64,000 bases of DNA from JBPOFM01 sp041391925 (GTDB taxonomy: Bacteria > Bacteroidota > Bacteroidia > Flavobacteriales > Flavobacteriaceae). Positions 18,146 to 26,619 of this stretch are shown here, in pieces; the first letter of the stretch is position 1; each line of letters opens with the position of its first letter. Both the position numbers and the translations under genes were made by a program. Location: the NCBI GenBank assembly GCA_041391925.1, contig JAWKNA010000004.1:62001-126000 (forward strand), in the 5' to 3' direction. A model generated the notes under the pieces. The model was given only the letters and a program-made list of their open reading frames with translations, was not told the DNA's origin and made no database searches.

Positions 18146-18304
18146 TTAGAAAGGATCTCCACCTGGATCTGGAGGAGAAGAAGCTTGGGCTTTTTGCGGA
18201 TTTAAAATAAGAAAAGTACCCACTGCTGTCAGTGCGGCATATTTTCCCATACGCTTAATGGCTTCATTACGAGTGATATTGGTATCTTGATTTTTCTTAT
18301 TCAT
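18146..18304 (-). CDS. 52-aa precursor-like peptide
   Basis: A short gene of 52 codons plus TAA. A polar N terminus (MNKKNQDTNITRNEAIKR) is followed by a hydrophobic stretch YAALTAVGTFLIL (22-34), then NPQKAQA resembling a signal-peptidase site. The last 11 residues, SSPPDPGGDPF, are rich in Pro, Gly and Asp and include two serines. Support for a real gene is the good ATG, the -7 box just upstream and the kinase gene 19 bp downstream. I infer a leader-plus-core peptide modified by the two following enzymes. It could instead be a small Tat-like or membrane-anchored protein. No homologue was searched for. Confidence 0.6.
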   Translation of the reverse strand: MNKKNQDTNITRNEAIKRMGKYAALTAVGTFLILNPQKAQASSPPDPGGDPF

Positions 18305-18308
18305 TCTG

Positions 18309-18316
18309 CAAATATA
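18309..18316 (-). promoter_or_regulatory. -7 box directly before the small peptide gene
   Basis: On the minus strand TATATTTG is a perfect TAnnTTTG box, with only CAGA between it and the ATG. If it is used, the transcript would be leaderless or nearly so. No clear TTG is seen at the -33 spacing. Confidence 0.45.
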
Positions 18317-18385
18317 TAAATCATTTCAAAAATAAATAAATTTAATTACCTAAAGGCAAAATTAAATTTTATTTTGTGATTTTTC

Positions 18386-21253
18386 CTATCTAATGACAAT
18401 TTTCTCCGTTTTTTGGAAGGCTCCTGTAGTAAGGGTTGCCAAATAAACACCAGTACTTACGTTAGAAATGTCTATATGGTTTTCAATTATGGAACTATTT
18501 AACTTAGTGTATGTTACAGTTCTCCCTTGAAGGTCGTAAAGATTTAAAATACTTCCAATAGGGAGTTGACCTCTTACAATCAAGGCTTTGGGGTTTTGGG
18601 TGGATATAATTCGTATGCCATCCAATTCATTTGAAGGATTTGCCAAGGTACGGTTGGTAAACCTCAAATTGAATCTTCCCACTCCAGTTAAATTGGCTGT
18701 TGTGTTAAGCACAAAATCGCCGGAATTCAACAATGTTGAAATGCCTGTAACGGTATCTTCCAAATAGACTTCGACACTTTCGGGGAGTGAGCTTTCAAGA
18801 ATTGAAACCGTAATTTGTTGCCCCTGAGATGCTTTCAGACCCAGAGGAATGTCTATTTCACTTCCAAGACTTGAATATGGCAAGGATTGTATTTGCATAT
18901 CTATACCCTCACTTTCTTGAACTAATCGAGAAAAGATGGAGAACGCTGGAGCTCCAGTTCCAAAAACACCCGCATCATAGCCTGGGTCCAATCCCAATGT
19001 GGACGCATCGTTAAAATAAAAATCAGTTACAAAGTTTTGTGTTCCGTTGGCCATTTTCAATTTCAACATGGCATTGTTATTTTCGTCAGTCATTCTTCCA
19101 AGGATAAAATCATCCGAAGAGCCTACAGCTCTCATGTCTGGAGTAAAATCTACAGAGCCACCACCTACATTGGAGGCAATAAAGAAACCTTGCCCTGGAG
19201 TGATAACCGATGAGGATGTGGTATTTGCCAAATTCCAAATCGTATAATTACTTCCATTGGAAGTGTCATCATCATAACCATAAACTGCCACATAATTCGC
19301 TGCAAATTGCGAAGCATTGTTGCTCAAGAATCCTGAGTGAGGATTTGTAACAGTTTCTTCCTTTATATATAAATACGAAGGGTACGGATTGCCTACCAAA
19401 TTCCATCTCTCAAATGGGACACCAGTGGAATAATCGATGGTGCGGCTGATAGTGCTGGTATTGACAGTCCCGCTAAATGTTAATGTTCCATTATCTGTTG
19501 TTGCAGCTCTGTAGCCTAATCCTGCTTCCAATGGAGTGCTTCCATCAACAGTGGTGTCATAAATTACAAAAGTTCCTGTTCCTTTGTCAAAAGGGCCAAA
19601 TAATTTTCGATTGTTATTATTGGTATCTTGAACAAGGTTTGTTGAATTTCCCGTTACAAAATCACTGAATATTTGACCACTAACTGGCGAAGAAATTAAA
19701 TCATTGCCGCCTGTTGATGCATTTTGGTTGACGTGTCGATTGTAGTTAATGGTGCCTGAGCCACTTAGCGTTCCGTTGACAATCAAACTGGAATAGGAAG
19801 TGGAAGTTGAGTTTAGGGTCAACAATCCACCTGAATTTGTTAGTAAATTATTGGTGATGGTCATTGATTTACCAGCATTCACCAATACATTTCCCCCACT
19901 GAAGATTGTCAATGATTTCACTTTAACGTCACTTCCGTCAACAATTAATGTTCCCCCTGATGCTATGGTAATGTCACTATTAAGAAGATTGCCTTGCAAT
20001 TTTAAAGTGCCCTGTAAAACAACTGTAGCCCCAGAATAGGTATTATCTGCTGTGAGCGTCACTTCGCCAATTCCTGTGTTAGTAAGAGTTCCAGTTCCAG
20101 ATATCAATCCTCCATAGGTTAGTGTATTTGAACGATTAAAAGCCAAAATTCCATTATTTAAGATATTTCCGGTGACAGAACCTGATGTTCCAGAAATTCC
20201 GCCAAATTGAAGTGTCCCAGAGCTTATTGTTGTAAGACCCGTAAAGGTATTATTGGCAGTTAATGCGAGAGTGCCAGTACCTTGTTTGGTAAGACTTCCT
20301 GTTCCTGAGACAACTCCATCATAATTGTAAGCGCTTGATAGGTTGATAGTTAGTACGGCATTATTTGTTATATTCCCGATGATTGTTCCAGTTGTGCCTC
20401 CATTGCCCAACTGCAATGTTCCTGTGCTGATGGTGGTGCCTCCAGTATAATTGTGAGTACCTGTTAATATTAGAGTTCCAGCTCCAGATTTGGTTATCGA
20501 ACCCGCTCCTGTAAACCCTTTGGTATAGGTTTCTGAACCACTGGTAACATTGAAAACGCCTGAATTATTGATGGCGAAATTATTGAAATAAATGTTTTTC
20601 TGTCCTGCTCCATCATTTTGGTTGCCGATATAAATATTGAAACCATTTAGAACGGAAGCTGACGTAAAGCTCGAAGTATAGGTAGCTCCACCAGATTTTG
20701 AGGTCATTGAAAAATTATAAGCATTACCCAGTGCTTTTACTACCTTTACTAACATTGGCTGTGTTCCGTATGTTGTGGTTGCTGTACCATTGGATGTGGT
20801 TATGGTGGTGCTGTTTCCGTTGTTCACATTGTAAATAGTAGTGTTACCATTCTTAAGGTCAAATCCCTTTCCTCCACCACCTGCGTCAAAATTCATTGCC
20901 CAATAAAAGGACAGCTCATCATTAAATTCGAAAGGAATTGCAAAAGGTCTCAAGGCATTGAGATATTGATTGCCTGTGGCATAAAAGCCAAAGGCATTTG
21001 TCCCAATTCCTGTTGTGCCCATTCCATCATTTGCTGGATTTCCTTTGAAACTTCCTGTATTGCTGCCATAATTGAAAGTCCAAGCATTAAATCCTGTTCC
21101 TCCATTTTGACCTGTACCTCCAAAGCCCCCACTGTAGGCTGAATTATTGGCGTTATCCGACGCAAGCATAAATTGTCCAAAAGCAGAAGTGCCAAAAAAT
21201 AAAATGGCTGGTAATATTAAAAAAGAAAGCGCTTGAGTAATTATTGTTTTCAT
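18386..21253 (-). CDS. Autotransporter-repeat protein with T9SS sorting domain
   Basis: A 955-residue secreted protein beginning MKTIITQALSFLILP at 21253, with a signal peptide ending near TSAFGQ. Residues about 27-245 form an unassigned, glycine- and asparagine-rich N-terminal domain. About 250-405 holds at least four autotransporter-associated beta-strand repeats of the form GTGTLTLTxNNTYxGxTTISSGTLQ, which build a beta helix. From about 500 comes a module shared with the next two genes (NRHVN, GNDLISSP, LGYRAA, GNPYPSYL, GQGFFI, GYDAGVFG, EVYLEDT). The last 75 residues are a type A T9SS sorting domain (LYDLQGR, ISNVSTGVYLATL, KTEKIVIR). It should be exported and attached to the surface; adhesion is a guess. 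Confidence 0.88.
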   Translation of the reverse strand: MKTIITQALSFLILPAILFFGTSAFGQFMLASDNANNSAYSGGFGGTGQNGGTGFNAWTFNYGSNTGSFKGNPANDGMGTTGIGTNAFGFYATGNQYLNALRPFAIPFEFNDELSFYWAMNFDAGGGGKGFDLKNGNTTIYNVNNGNSTTITTSNGTATTTYGTQPMLVKVVKALGNAYNFSMTSKSGGATYTSSFTSASVLNGFNIYIGNQNDGAGQKNIYFNNFAINNSGVFNVTSGSETYTKGFTGAGSITKSGAGTLILTGTHNYTGGTTISTGTLQLGNGGTTGTIIGNITNNAVLTINLSSAYNYDGVVSGTGSLTKQGTGTLALTANNTFTGLTTISSGTLQFGGISGTSGSVTGNILNNGILAFNRSNTLTYGGLISGTGTLTNTGIGEVTLTADNTYSGATVVLQGTLKLQGNLLNSDITIASGGTLIVDGSDVKVKSLTIFSGGNVLVNAGKSMTITNNLLTNSGGLLTLNSTSTSYSSLIVNGTLSGSGTINYNRHVNQNASTGGNDLISSPVSGQIFSDFVTGNSTNLVQDTNNNNRKLFGPFDKGTGTFVIYDTTVDGSTPLEAGLGYRAATTDNGTLTFSGTVNTSTISRTIDYSTGVPFERWNLVGNPYPSYLYIKEETVTNPHSGFLSNNASQFAANYVAVYGYDDDTSNGSNYTIWNLANTTSSSVITPGQGFFIASNVGGGSVDFTPDMRAVGSSDDFILGRMTDENNNAMLKLKMANGTQNFVTDFYFNDASTLGLDPGYDAGVFGTGAPAFSIFSRLVQESEGIDMQIQSLPYSSLGSEIDIPLGLKASQGQQITVSILESSLPESVEVYLEDTVTGISTLLNSGDFVLNTTANLTGVGRFNLRFTNRTLANPSNELDGIRIISTQNPKALIVRGQLPIGSILNLYDLQGRTVTYTKLNSSIIENHIDISNVSTGVYLATLTTGAFQKTEKIVIR

Positions 21254-21471
21254 AGTCACGATTTTTAGTCTATGGATAGGAATTTATAGTATGGTTTTGT
21301 CATTAATCTGAAATAAAAGTTAATGACAAGCCTTATAAATTAATTAATTTTTTCACAATTTATTAAAATATCGCCATTTAAATATATAATATAACAATTT
21401 TGGTCGACGAAAACGTTATCGTGTTGATAATTTTTTGGATTTGTACAGTTTTGAATGTCGTTTAAAAAAAA

Positions 21472-21493
21472 TGCCTCGTTATATAACGAAGCA
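21472..21493 (-). terminator. Terminator after the 1634-aa T9SS protein gene
   Basis: A nearly perfect 11-bp palindrome TGCCTCGTTAT/ATAACGAAGCA, followed on the minus strand by eight T. It lies 28 bp past the stop codon of the gene ending at 21521. Confidence 0.8.
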
Positions 21494-21520
21494 CTTTTTA
21501 TAAATTCTATGAAAAAAAGA

Positions 21521-24500
21521 TTATTTGATAATTACCTTTTGGGTTTTCTGTTGTGTGAGGTTATTCAATTTTACAACGTACACACCAGTGCTCAACCCAG
21601 AAACATCCACAGTATTTGCAGTGCTTGCCTTTTCTAAATCTGATGACAACACCAGTCGACCTTGTATGTCAAAGATATTAAGTGCCGTTTCTGCATCCAA
21701 CAGACCATTGATATAGAGCAATTTGTTAGCTGCATAAATTTGCAGATTCTCAACATCTAATGAACCATTCGATAAAGTCTGATCAGTAAATCTCAAAAAG
21801 AACCGACCTGTATCTATAAGGTTAGCGCTGGGTGTAAAGGTATAATCGGCGTTGTTCAACAGTGTAAATGTATTAGTCACTGTGTCTTCCAAATAGACTT
21901 CAATACCTTCTGGCAATGATAGTTCTTCAATGCTAATAGTAGTTTGTTCTCCTTGAGACACATTCACCCCAATAGGGACAATGACTTCAGACCCAAGATC
22001 GCTTATTGGCAACGACTGTATGGCCATATCCACGCCAGTATTGTTTTGCACCAAATGTGAGTAAAGGGCAAAAGTCCCTGCGTTGGAGCCATAAACACCC
22101 GCATCATAGCCTGAGTCCAAACCTCTGGAAGAATTATCGTTAAAATAAAAATCAGTAGTGGAAATGAGAGTACCGTTTGTGGCTTTCAGTTTTAAATGCC
22201 AATTCACAAACTCATCGGCTGCCATTCTACCAGGAATAAAGTCGTCTCCTCCCATATTTCGCATCATATCAGGCGAAAATTCGATATCATAAGCTGCTAC
22301 TTTTGCAGGATCGGCTGGCACCAAGAAACCTTGACCTGGGGCCATTACAGTTCCACTTGCCGTGTTTAAATTATAAACGACCCAACCATCAGCCGTATTG
22401 CCATCATAGCCATAGATGGCTTTTAAAGGATCAAGCATCAAATCGACGTTTTTTGTACCATCGACATCTACTTGGTGGTTTAAAAACGATTGCACATCGA
22501 TATAAGCAGGATAAGGATTCCCGATAAGGTTCCATTCTGGTGAAGCAGATCCGGAATACACAATATTGTTGGTGATGTTTCCTGTATTGATAGCTCCTGT
22601 GAAAGTGAAAGAAAATAAATTATCCAGATTGGTCGAAGCTGCCCGATATCCAACCCCAGCAACTAAAGGTGCGGTTTCACTAACGGAATAGTTCACGTAT
22701 GCACCAGTGGTTTTACTTAATGGCCCAAAAGCGTACACTGTGCCATTGGTCAAAATATTATCATTGGCTGCCACAAAATCCTGAAAACCCTGTCCGCTGA
22801 ACGGCGCAGAGATAAGGTCGTTGCCAGTACCAGTTCCAACGCCATTTTGTCCATTCACATGACGTGTATAGCTGTAGGTACCTGTTCCTGTCGCAAAGGT
22901 AGTCGCCAAACTCGAATAGGCATTGGAAATGGATTGCATCTCAATGCTTCCATTATTTGTGGTTGTGTTGGCAATGTAGAGACCATTGGCTTCGGCTATG
23001 GTAACAGTGGCACCACTTTTAACCTCCAAACTCTGGGCAGATAGATCACCTGTGGAAGTCAAATCCGTAAAAACAATGATGTTGGAGTTGGTATTAGCAT
23101 TTACAAACGCGTCACGAGGTTTCCAAACAGTGTTATAACGAAACTCAAATTCTAAGGCACCAGGCGTCATTTGATCTGCATTGACGCCTTCTTCTATTTC
23201 AATAGTCCATTCGGAAGCGGTCCAAGTGGCATTTGGTGCTGTGGTTTTAGGGTCGTTCCTAAAGGCTTTTGCGTCCGTATATTCCCATGCTTCGCCAGTA
23301 CCGTCAACATCCAATTCACCAAAAGAATCGAGCAATGTTCCTGTGGTATCGTCGCCACCATAATAGAGGAAATACCCATCATCACCACTACCGGTCACAC
23401 TTCCAAAATCGACATCGGCAGGAAACCCGTACACACTATTAATGTTAGAAGAATTACCAATAACCAAAATTCCATCCGGTTCAAGGGTTCCTGTCAAGGC
23501 AATGCCATTACGTGTAGTACCATTGGCCTGTCTCATAAAGTAAATACCTTCTGTTCCAAGATCAATCGTAGTGTTGCCATTATTATAGATTTCCACAAAA
23601 CGGCCATTGAAATCATCTAAAGGATCCGCAACTTCGGTGATGATCAAGGATGGAGGATTGGTAATATTGAATGTGTTACTCGTCGCATTGCTTAAACCAG
23701 AAGTAGTACTCAACGTGAAACCTGTTCCCTGAGCCGAAAAAATAAGATTATCAAAGATGGCCACACCTGCCACAGGCGTTGCAGAGGTTGTAGCAGCACC
23801 GTCGAATGTACCTGTGGTGGTTAAGGAAACAGAGGTTGTATAATCCAAATCGATATTGTTATTGACATCCACTGCGGCAACAGTTGGCGAAGGTGCCATG
23901 ACGTTGCCTACACCTGTGTTGGTTGGTTGTTGTGTAAAATTCCAAGTGGTTGCTGTGACTTCTATTCTATTGTCGTCGCCAGCTATGGACGTTGAAGCTC
24001 CACCAGCATCTGCATCTGCAAAAATGGAACCCGAAGGGTCGGCAGTGGCTGAGGTGATGGTCAACTGTAGTTGGTCATTATCTGTAACCGTATTTTTAAA
24101 TGTTGCATAGATACTGAATACTTTACTTCCGCCGTCTGGTGCTACAAGATTCAACCCTGCAAAGCTGGGGGAATTATCTGTGGGAGCAACCTCTTGCAGA
24201 TTTGTATTTGAGGTACCATCTCCATCAAATAGAGCAAGAACAGCTATGTCCTGAAAATTCGCCAATGAAAACCCTATATTTGTCAAAGTGGTTGACAAAC
24301 CATCGGCATCAGTAGGTACATTTCCTTCGATACCATCTTGGATTTTAAACTCTCCTATTTTAATGGCATTTGTATTGGACAATCCGCTTGTTTGGTTATA
24401 AGATACATAAGGGATATTCATGGGTTCTGTAAAACCATTCTCAACAATGTTTGAAACTGTACTTCCCGCAACCACTGGATTAAAAATTACGCCTACATCA

Positions 24501-26425
24501 TCCAAGCCAAATTCATCTCTACTACCACTTCCGCCAGCATCGGCACTTGACCAACGTAGATAAAAGAATCCACCGTCAGGGATGCTCAAACCAGTCGTGA
24601 TACTTGTGCTTCTGGGATTAGCTTCCCATGCAGGAGTGGTATCTGCCGCTATTGCAGATGTGAGATCCAATACGCCAACAGGAGTATAAGTGACATTATC
24701 GGTACTGTAAGAAAAATTAAAAGTCGATGCCCTACCTTGATCATTTAATATATTAACTATATATTGTAGTGTCACAGAAGTAACAACTTGGCCTGTCTGG
24801 TTTTGAGCTTTTAAGGTGATTGTGCCCGGAGCAAAATCACTACCACCTGGCTGAATCCCAAAAGAACGATTACCACCAATATTAAAGGCATAAAAACCAC
24901 CAGTCCCCACGCCTCCAGTACTTGTGCCTCTGGTATAATCAGTGCTTGTAGAAGTTCTGTTACCACCAAAAGCTAAATCTCCATCAGACCAACCTGTGGC
25001 AGCCCAAGCATTGGAATTTAATTGTCCGGTGGTTGGTGCGGTTGTAAATCCTGAACCAGCATACACTCCATTACTCACATTTGCTACTGTTGTATCAAAA
25101 TTAATAGTATATGGAACATTAACTGCAGAAATCTGCCATCCAACTGTTGGTGCGGGTGTGATATCAAACGTATTACTTAAGGCATTGTTCAAGGCAGAAT
25201 TTGTACTGAGTGTACGTCCTGTAGCAACCGCAGAAAAAAGAAGGTTATTATATGTTGCCACACCTTCAACTGGTGTTACAGTTGTAGTAGCAGTCCCAGC
25301 AAAAGTACCTGTGGTCGTCAAAGGAATATTAGTCACATAATCCAAATCAAGGTTATTGTTCACATCCAACGCTCTTACGGTTGGTGAAGGTGTCATCACT
25401 GTATTGATTTGAGTATTGGAAGGCTGTTGGTTAAAAGCCAATTTAGTGGCGGTGACCTCAATTCTGTTATTGTCGCCTGCTGTGGGCGTAACAGCACCAC
25501 CAGCATTTCCAGTAAAAGTTGAGCCAGCAGGATCACCTATTGCTGATGTTATGGTCAGTTTTAATTGGTCATTATCAGTTACTGCTCCAGATGCAGACTT
25601 GAAGGTTGCATATACGCTAAATGTTTTAGTGGAATTGTTGGCAGCAAAGAGACCAGTAATACTAGAAAAACTTGTTGTTGATGTTACTGATGTAACTTCC
25701 GCTCGTTTTGTAGAACCTTCAAAAATTGCCAATGCTTGGATATTTGCAAATTTATCAACTAGAAAGCTCAAACCGGTTAAGGTTGTTGGCTGACCGTCAT
25801 CTGGAGCTTTATCACGAATAATAAAACGTCCAATCTCAAAGGCATCAGCAGTTGTTGCAATACTTGCTCCTGTATGTAGTAGATAATTGATGTCACTTGT
25901 TGGGGTAAATGTAGCATCTGCAATGATATCGGAGTTAGTATTATTGCTACTGGCTAAGGTATAATTGACCGTAAAGCTGTCAACATATATTCTATTGGCA
26001 GAATTACTATCTCTTTGGTAAAATTCGACTACTGAAGTTGCAGAAAGACTAGTAAGATTATAGGTAGTTGATGCACCTAAATTGGCTACAAAAACGCCAT
26101 CCACCGTATAACCAGCAGGTCCAGTAGTTCCAGAGGCATTGACAACAACACTGGTAATTGTGACACCATTCTTTGCGTATATTTTTATAGAGCCACCTTT
26201 TGTAGCATTTTGGTATAATCGAAGTTGACCAGAATTGATTGCTGGATCTGCGGTACCGTTATTTTTAAATGAACCAAATCCAATATTTGCATCCACTGAA
26301 ATACCTGGAGCATTTTGATTTAAACCAGTTACAGCCCCAGATGCAGAAAAGCTATAGGTCGCTGTTTGCGCAAATCCAAAACTAGTAATGGTGATTGCTA
26401 TCAATAATAAGTAAATCTTTTTCAT
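21521..26425 (-). CDS. Giant lamin-tail-domain protein with T9SS sorting domain
   Basis: A 1634-residue exported protein. The signal peptide is MKKIYLLLIAITITSFGFAQ. It contains two copies of an Ig-like unit (QQPSNTQINTVMTPSPTV and QQPTNTGVGNVMAPSPTV, each followed by LDLDY or IDLDY and a TTTGTF segment). A further duplicated unit ends in KTFSVYATFK or KVFSIYATFK plus DNDQLKLTITSA or DNDQLQLTITSA. Around 925-1080 is a lamin-tail-like domain (SLIITEVADP, GRFVEIYNNGN). From about 1185 the module shared with the neighbouring genes begins (TRHVNG, GNDLISAP, GYDAGVYG). The C terminus is a T9SS type A signal (IFDIQGR, LSTGVYVVKLNN, KTQKVIIK). No catalytic site is visible, so an adhesive or structural surface role is likely. 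Confidence 0.88.
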   Translation of the reverse strand: MKKIYLLLIAITITSFGFAQTATYSFSASGAVTGLNQNAPGISVDANIGFGSFKNNGTADPAINSGQLRLYQNATKGGSIKIYAKNGVTITSVVVNASGTTGPAGYTVDGVFVANLGASTTYNLTSLSATSVVEFYQRDSNSANRIYVDSFTVNYTLASSNNTNSDIIADATFTPTSDINYLLHTGASIATTADAFEIGRFIIRDKAPDDGQPTTLTGLSFLVDKFANIQALAIFEGSTKRAEVTSVTSTTSFSSITGLFAANNSTKTFSVYATFKSASGAVTDNDQLKLTITSAIGDPAGSTFTGNAGGAVTPTAGDNNRIEVTATKLAFNQQPSNTQINTVMTPSPTVRALDVNNNLDLDYVTNIPLTTTGTFAGTATTTVTPVEGVATYNNLLFSAVATGRTLSTNSALNNALSNTFDITPAPTVGWQISAVNVPYTINFDTTVANVSNGVYAGSGFTTAPTTGQLNSNAWAATGWSDGDLAFGGNRTSTSTDYTRGTSTGGVGTGGFYAFNIGGNRSFGIQPGGSDFAPGTITLKAQNQTGQVVTSVTLQYIVNILNDQGRASTFNFSYSTDNVTYTPVGVLDLTSAIAADTTPAWEANPRSTSITTGLSIPDGGFFYLRWSSADAGGSGSRDEFGLDDVGVIFNPVVAGSTVSNIVENGFTEPMNIPYVSYNQTSGLSNTNAIKIGEFKIQDGIEGNVPTDADGLSTTLTNIGFSLANFQDIAVLALFDGDGTSNTNLQEVAPTDNSPSFAGLNLVAPDGGSKVFSIYATFKNTVTDNDQLQLTITSATADPSGSIFADADAGGASTSIAGDDNRIEVTATTWNFTQQPTNTGVGNVMAPSPTVAAVDVNNNIDLDYTTSVSLTTTGTFDGAATTSATPVAGVAIFDNLIFSAQGTGFTLSTTSGLSNATSNTFNITNPPSLIITEVADPLDDFNGRFVEIYNNGNTTIDLGTEGIYFMRQANGTTRNGIALTGTLEPDGILVIGNSSNINSVYGFPADVDFGSVTGSGDDGYFLYYGGDDTTGTLLDSFGELDVDGTGEAWEYTDAKAFRNDPKTTAPNATWTASEWTIEIEEGVNADQMTPGALEFEFRYNTVWKPRDAFVNANTNSNIIVFTDLTSTGDLSAQSLEVKSGATVTIAEANGLYIANTTTNNGSIEMQSISNAYSSLATTFATGTGTYSYTRHVNGQNGVGTGTGNDLISAPFSGQGFQDFVAANDNILTNGTVYAFGPLSKTTGAYVNYSVSETAPLVAGVGYRAASTNLDNLFSFTFTGAINTGNITNNIVYSGSASPEWNLIGNPYPAYIDVQSFLNHQVDVDGTKNVDLMLDPLKAIYGYDGNTADGWVVYNLNTASGTVMAPGQGFLVPADPAKVAAYDIEFSPDMMRNMGGDDFIPGRMAADEFVNWHLKLKATNGTLISTTDFYFNDNSSRGLDSGYDAGVYGSNAGTFALYSHLVQNNTGVDMAIQSLPISDLGSEVIVPIGVNVSQGEQTTISIEELSLPEGIEVYLEDTVTNTFTLLNNADYTFTPSANLIDTGRFFLRFTDQTLSNGSLDVENLQIYAANKLLYINGLLDAETALNIFDIQGRLVLSSDLEKASTANTVDVSGLSTGVYVVKLNNLTQQKTQKVIIK

Positions 26426-26550
26426 AGGGAAATTATAAAATGGATTAAAAATTTATATCGCAACAGCAAATATACGCATCTTATCGAATAAAATTATCGT
26501 AGAAGATTAAGAAATCGTAAAAGATATAAACACAAAACATTACAAAATAC

Positions 26551-26583
26551 AAAAAGTGCATCGCTTTTGGCAATGCACTTTTT
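26551..26583 (-). terminator. Terminator after the GEVED-domain T9SS protein gene
   Basis: An 11-bp stem AAAAAGTGCAT/ATGCACTTTTT with an 11-nt loop. The A/T ends make it workable in both directions. It lies 36 bp beyond the stop of the minus-strand gene. Confidence 0.8.
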
Positions 26584-26619
26584 TATCTATTTAAGTCTAA
26601 AATAAAAGCTCTAAAATAG

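Noticed and set aside
23171..23620. 149-codon plus-strand frame (and many others) opposite the giant T9SS genes
   Set aside because: These are antisense shadows of repetitive Thr/Gly/Asn-rich coding sequence, without a start context or known domains.
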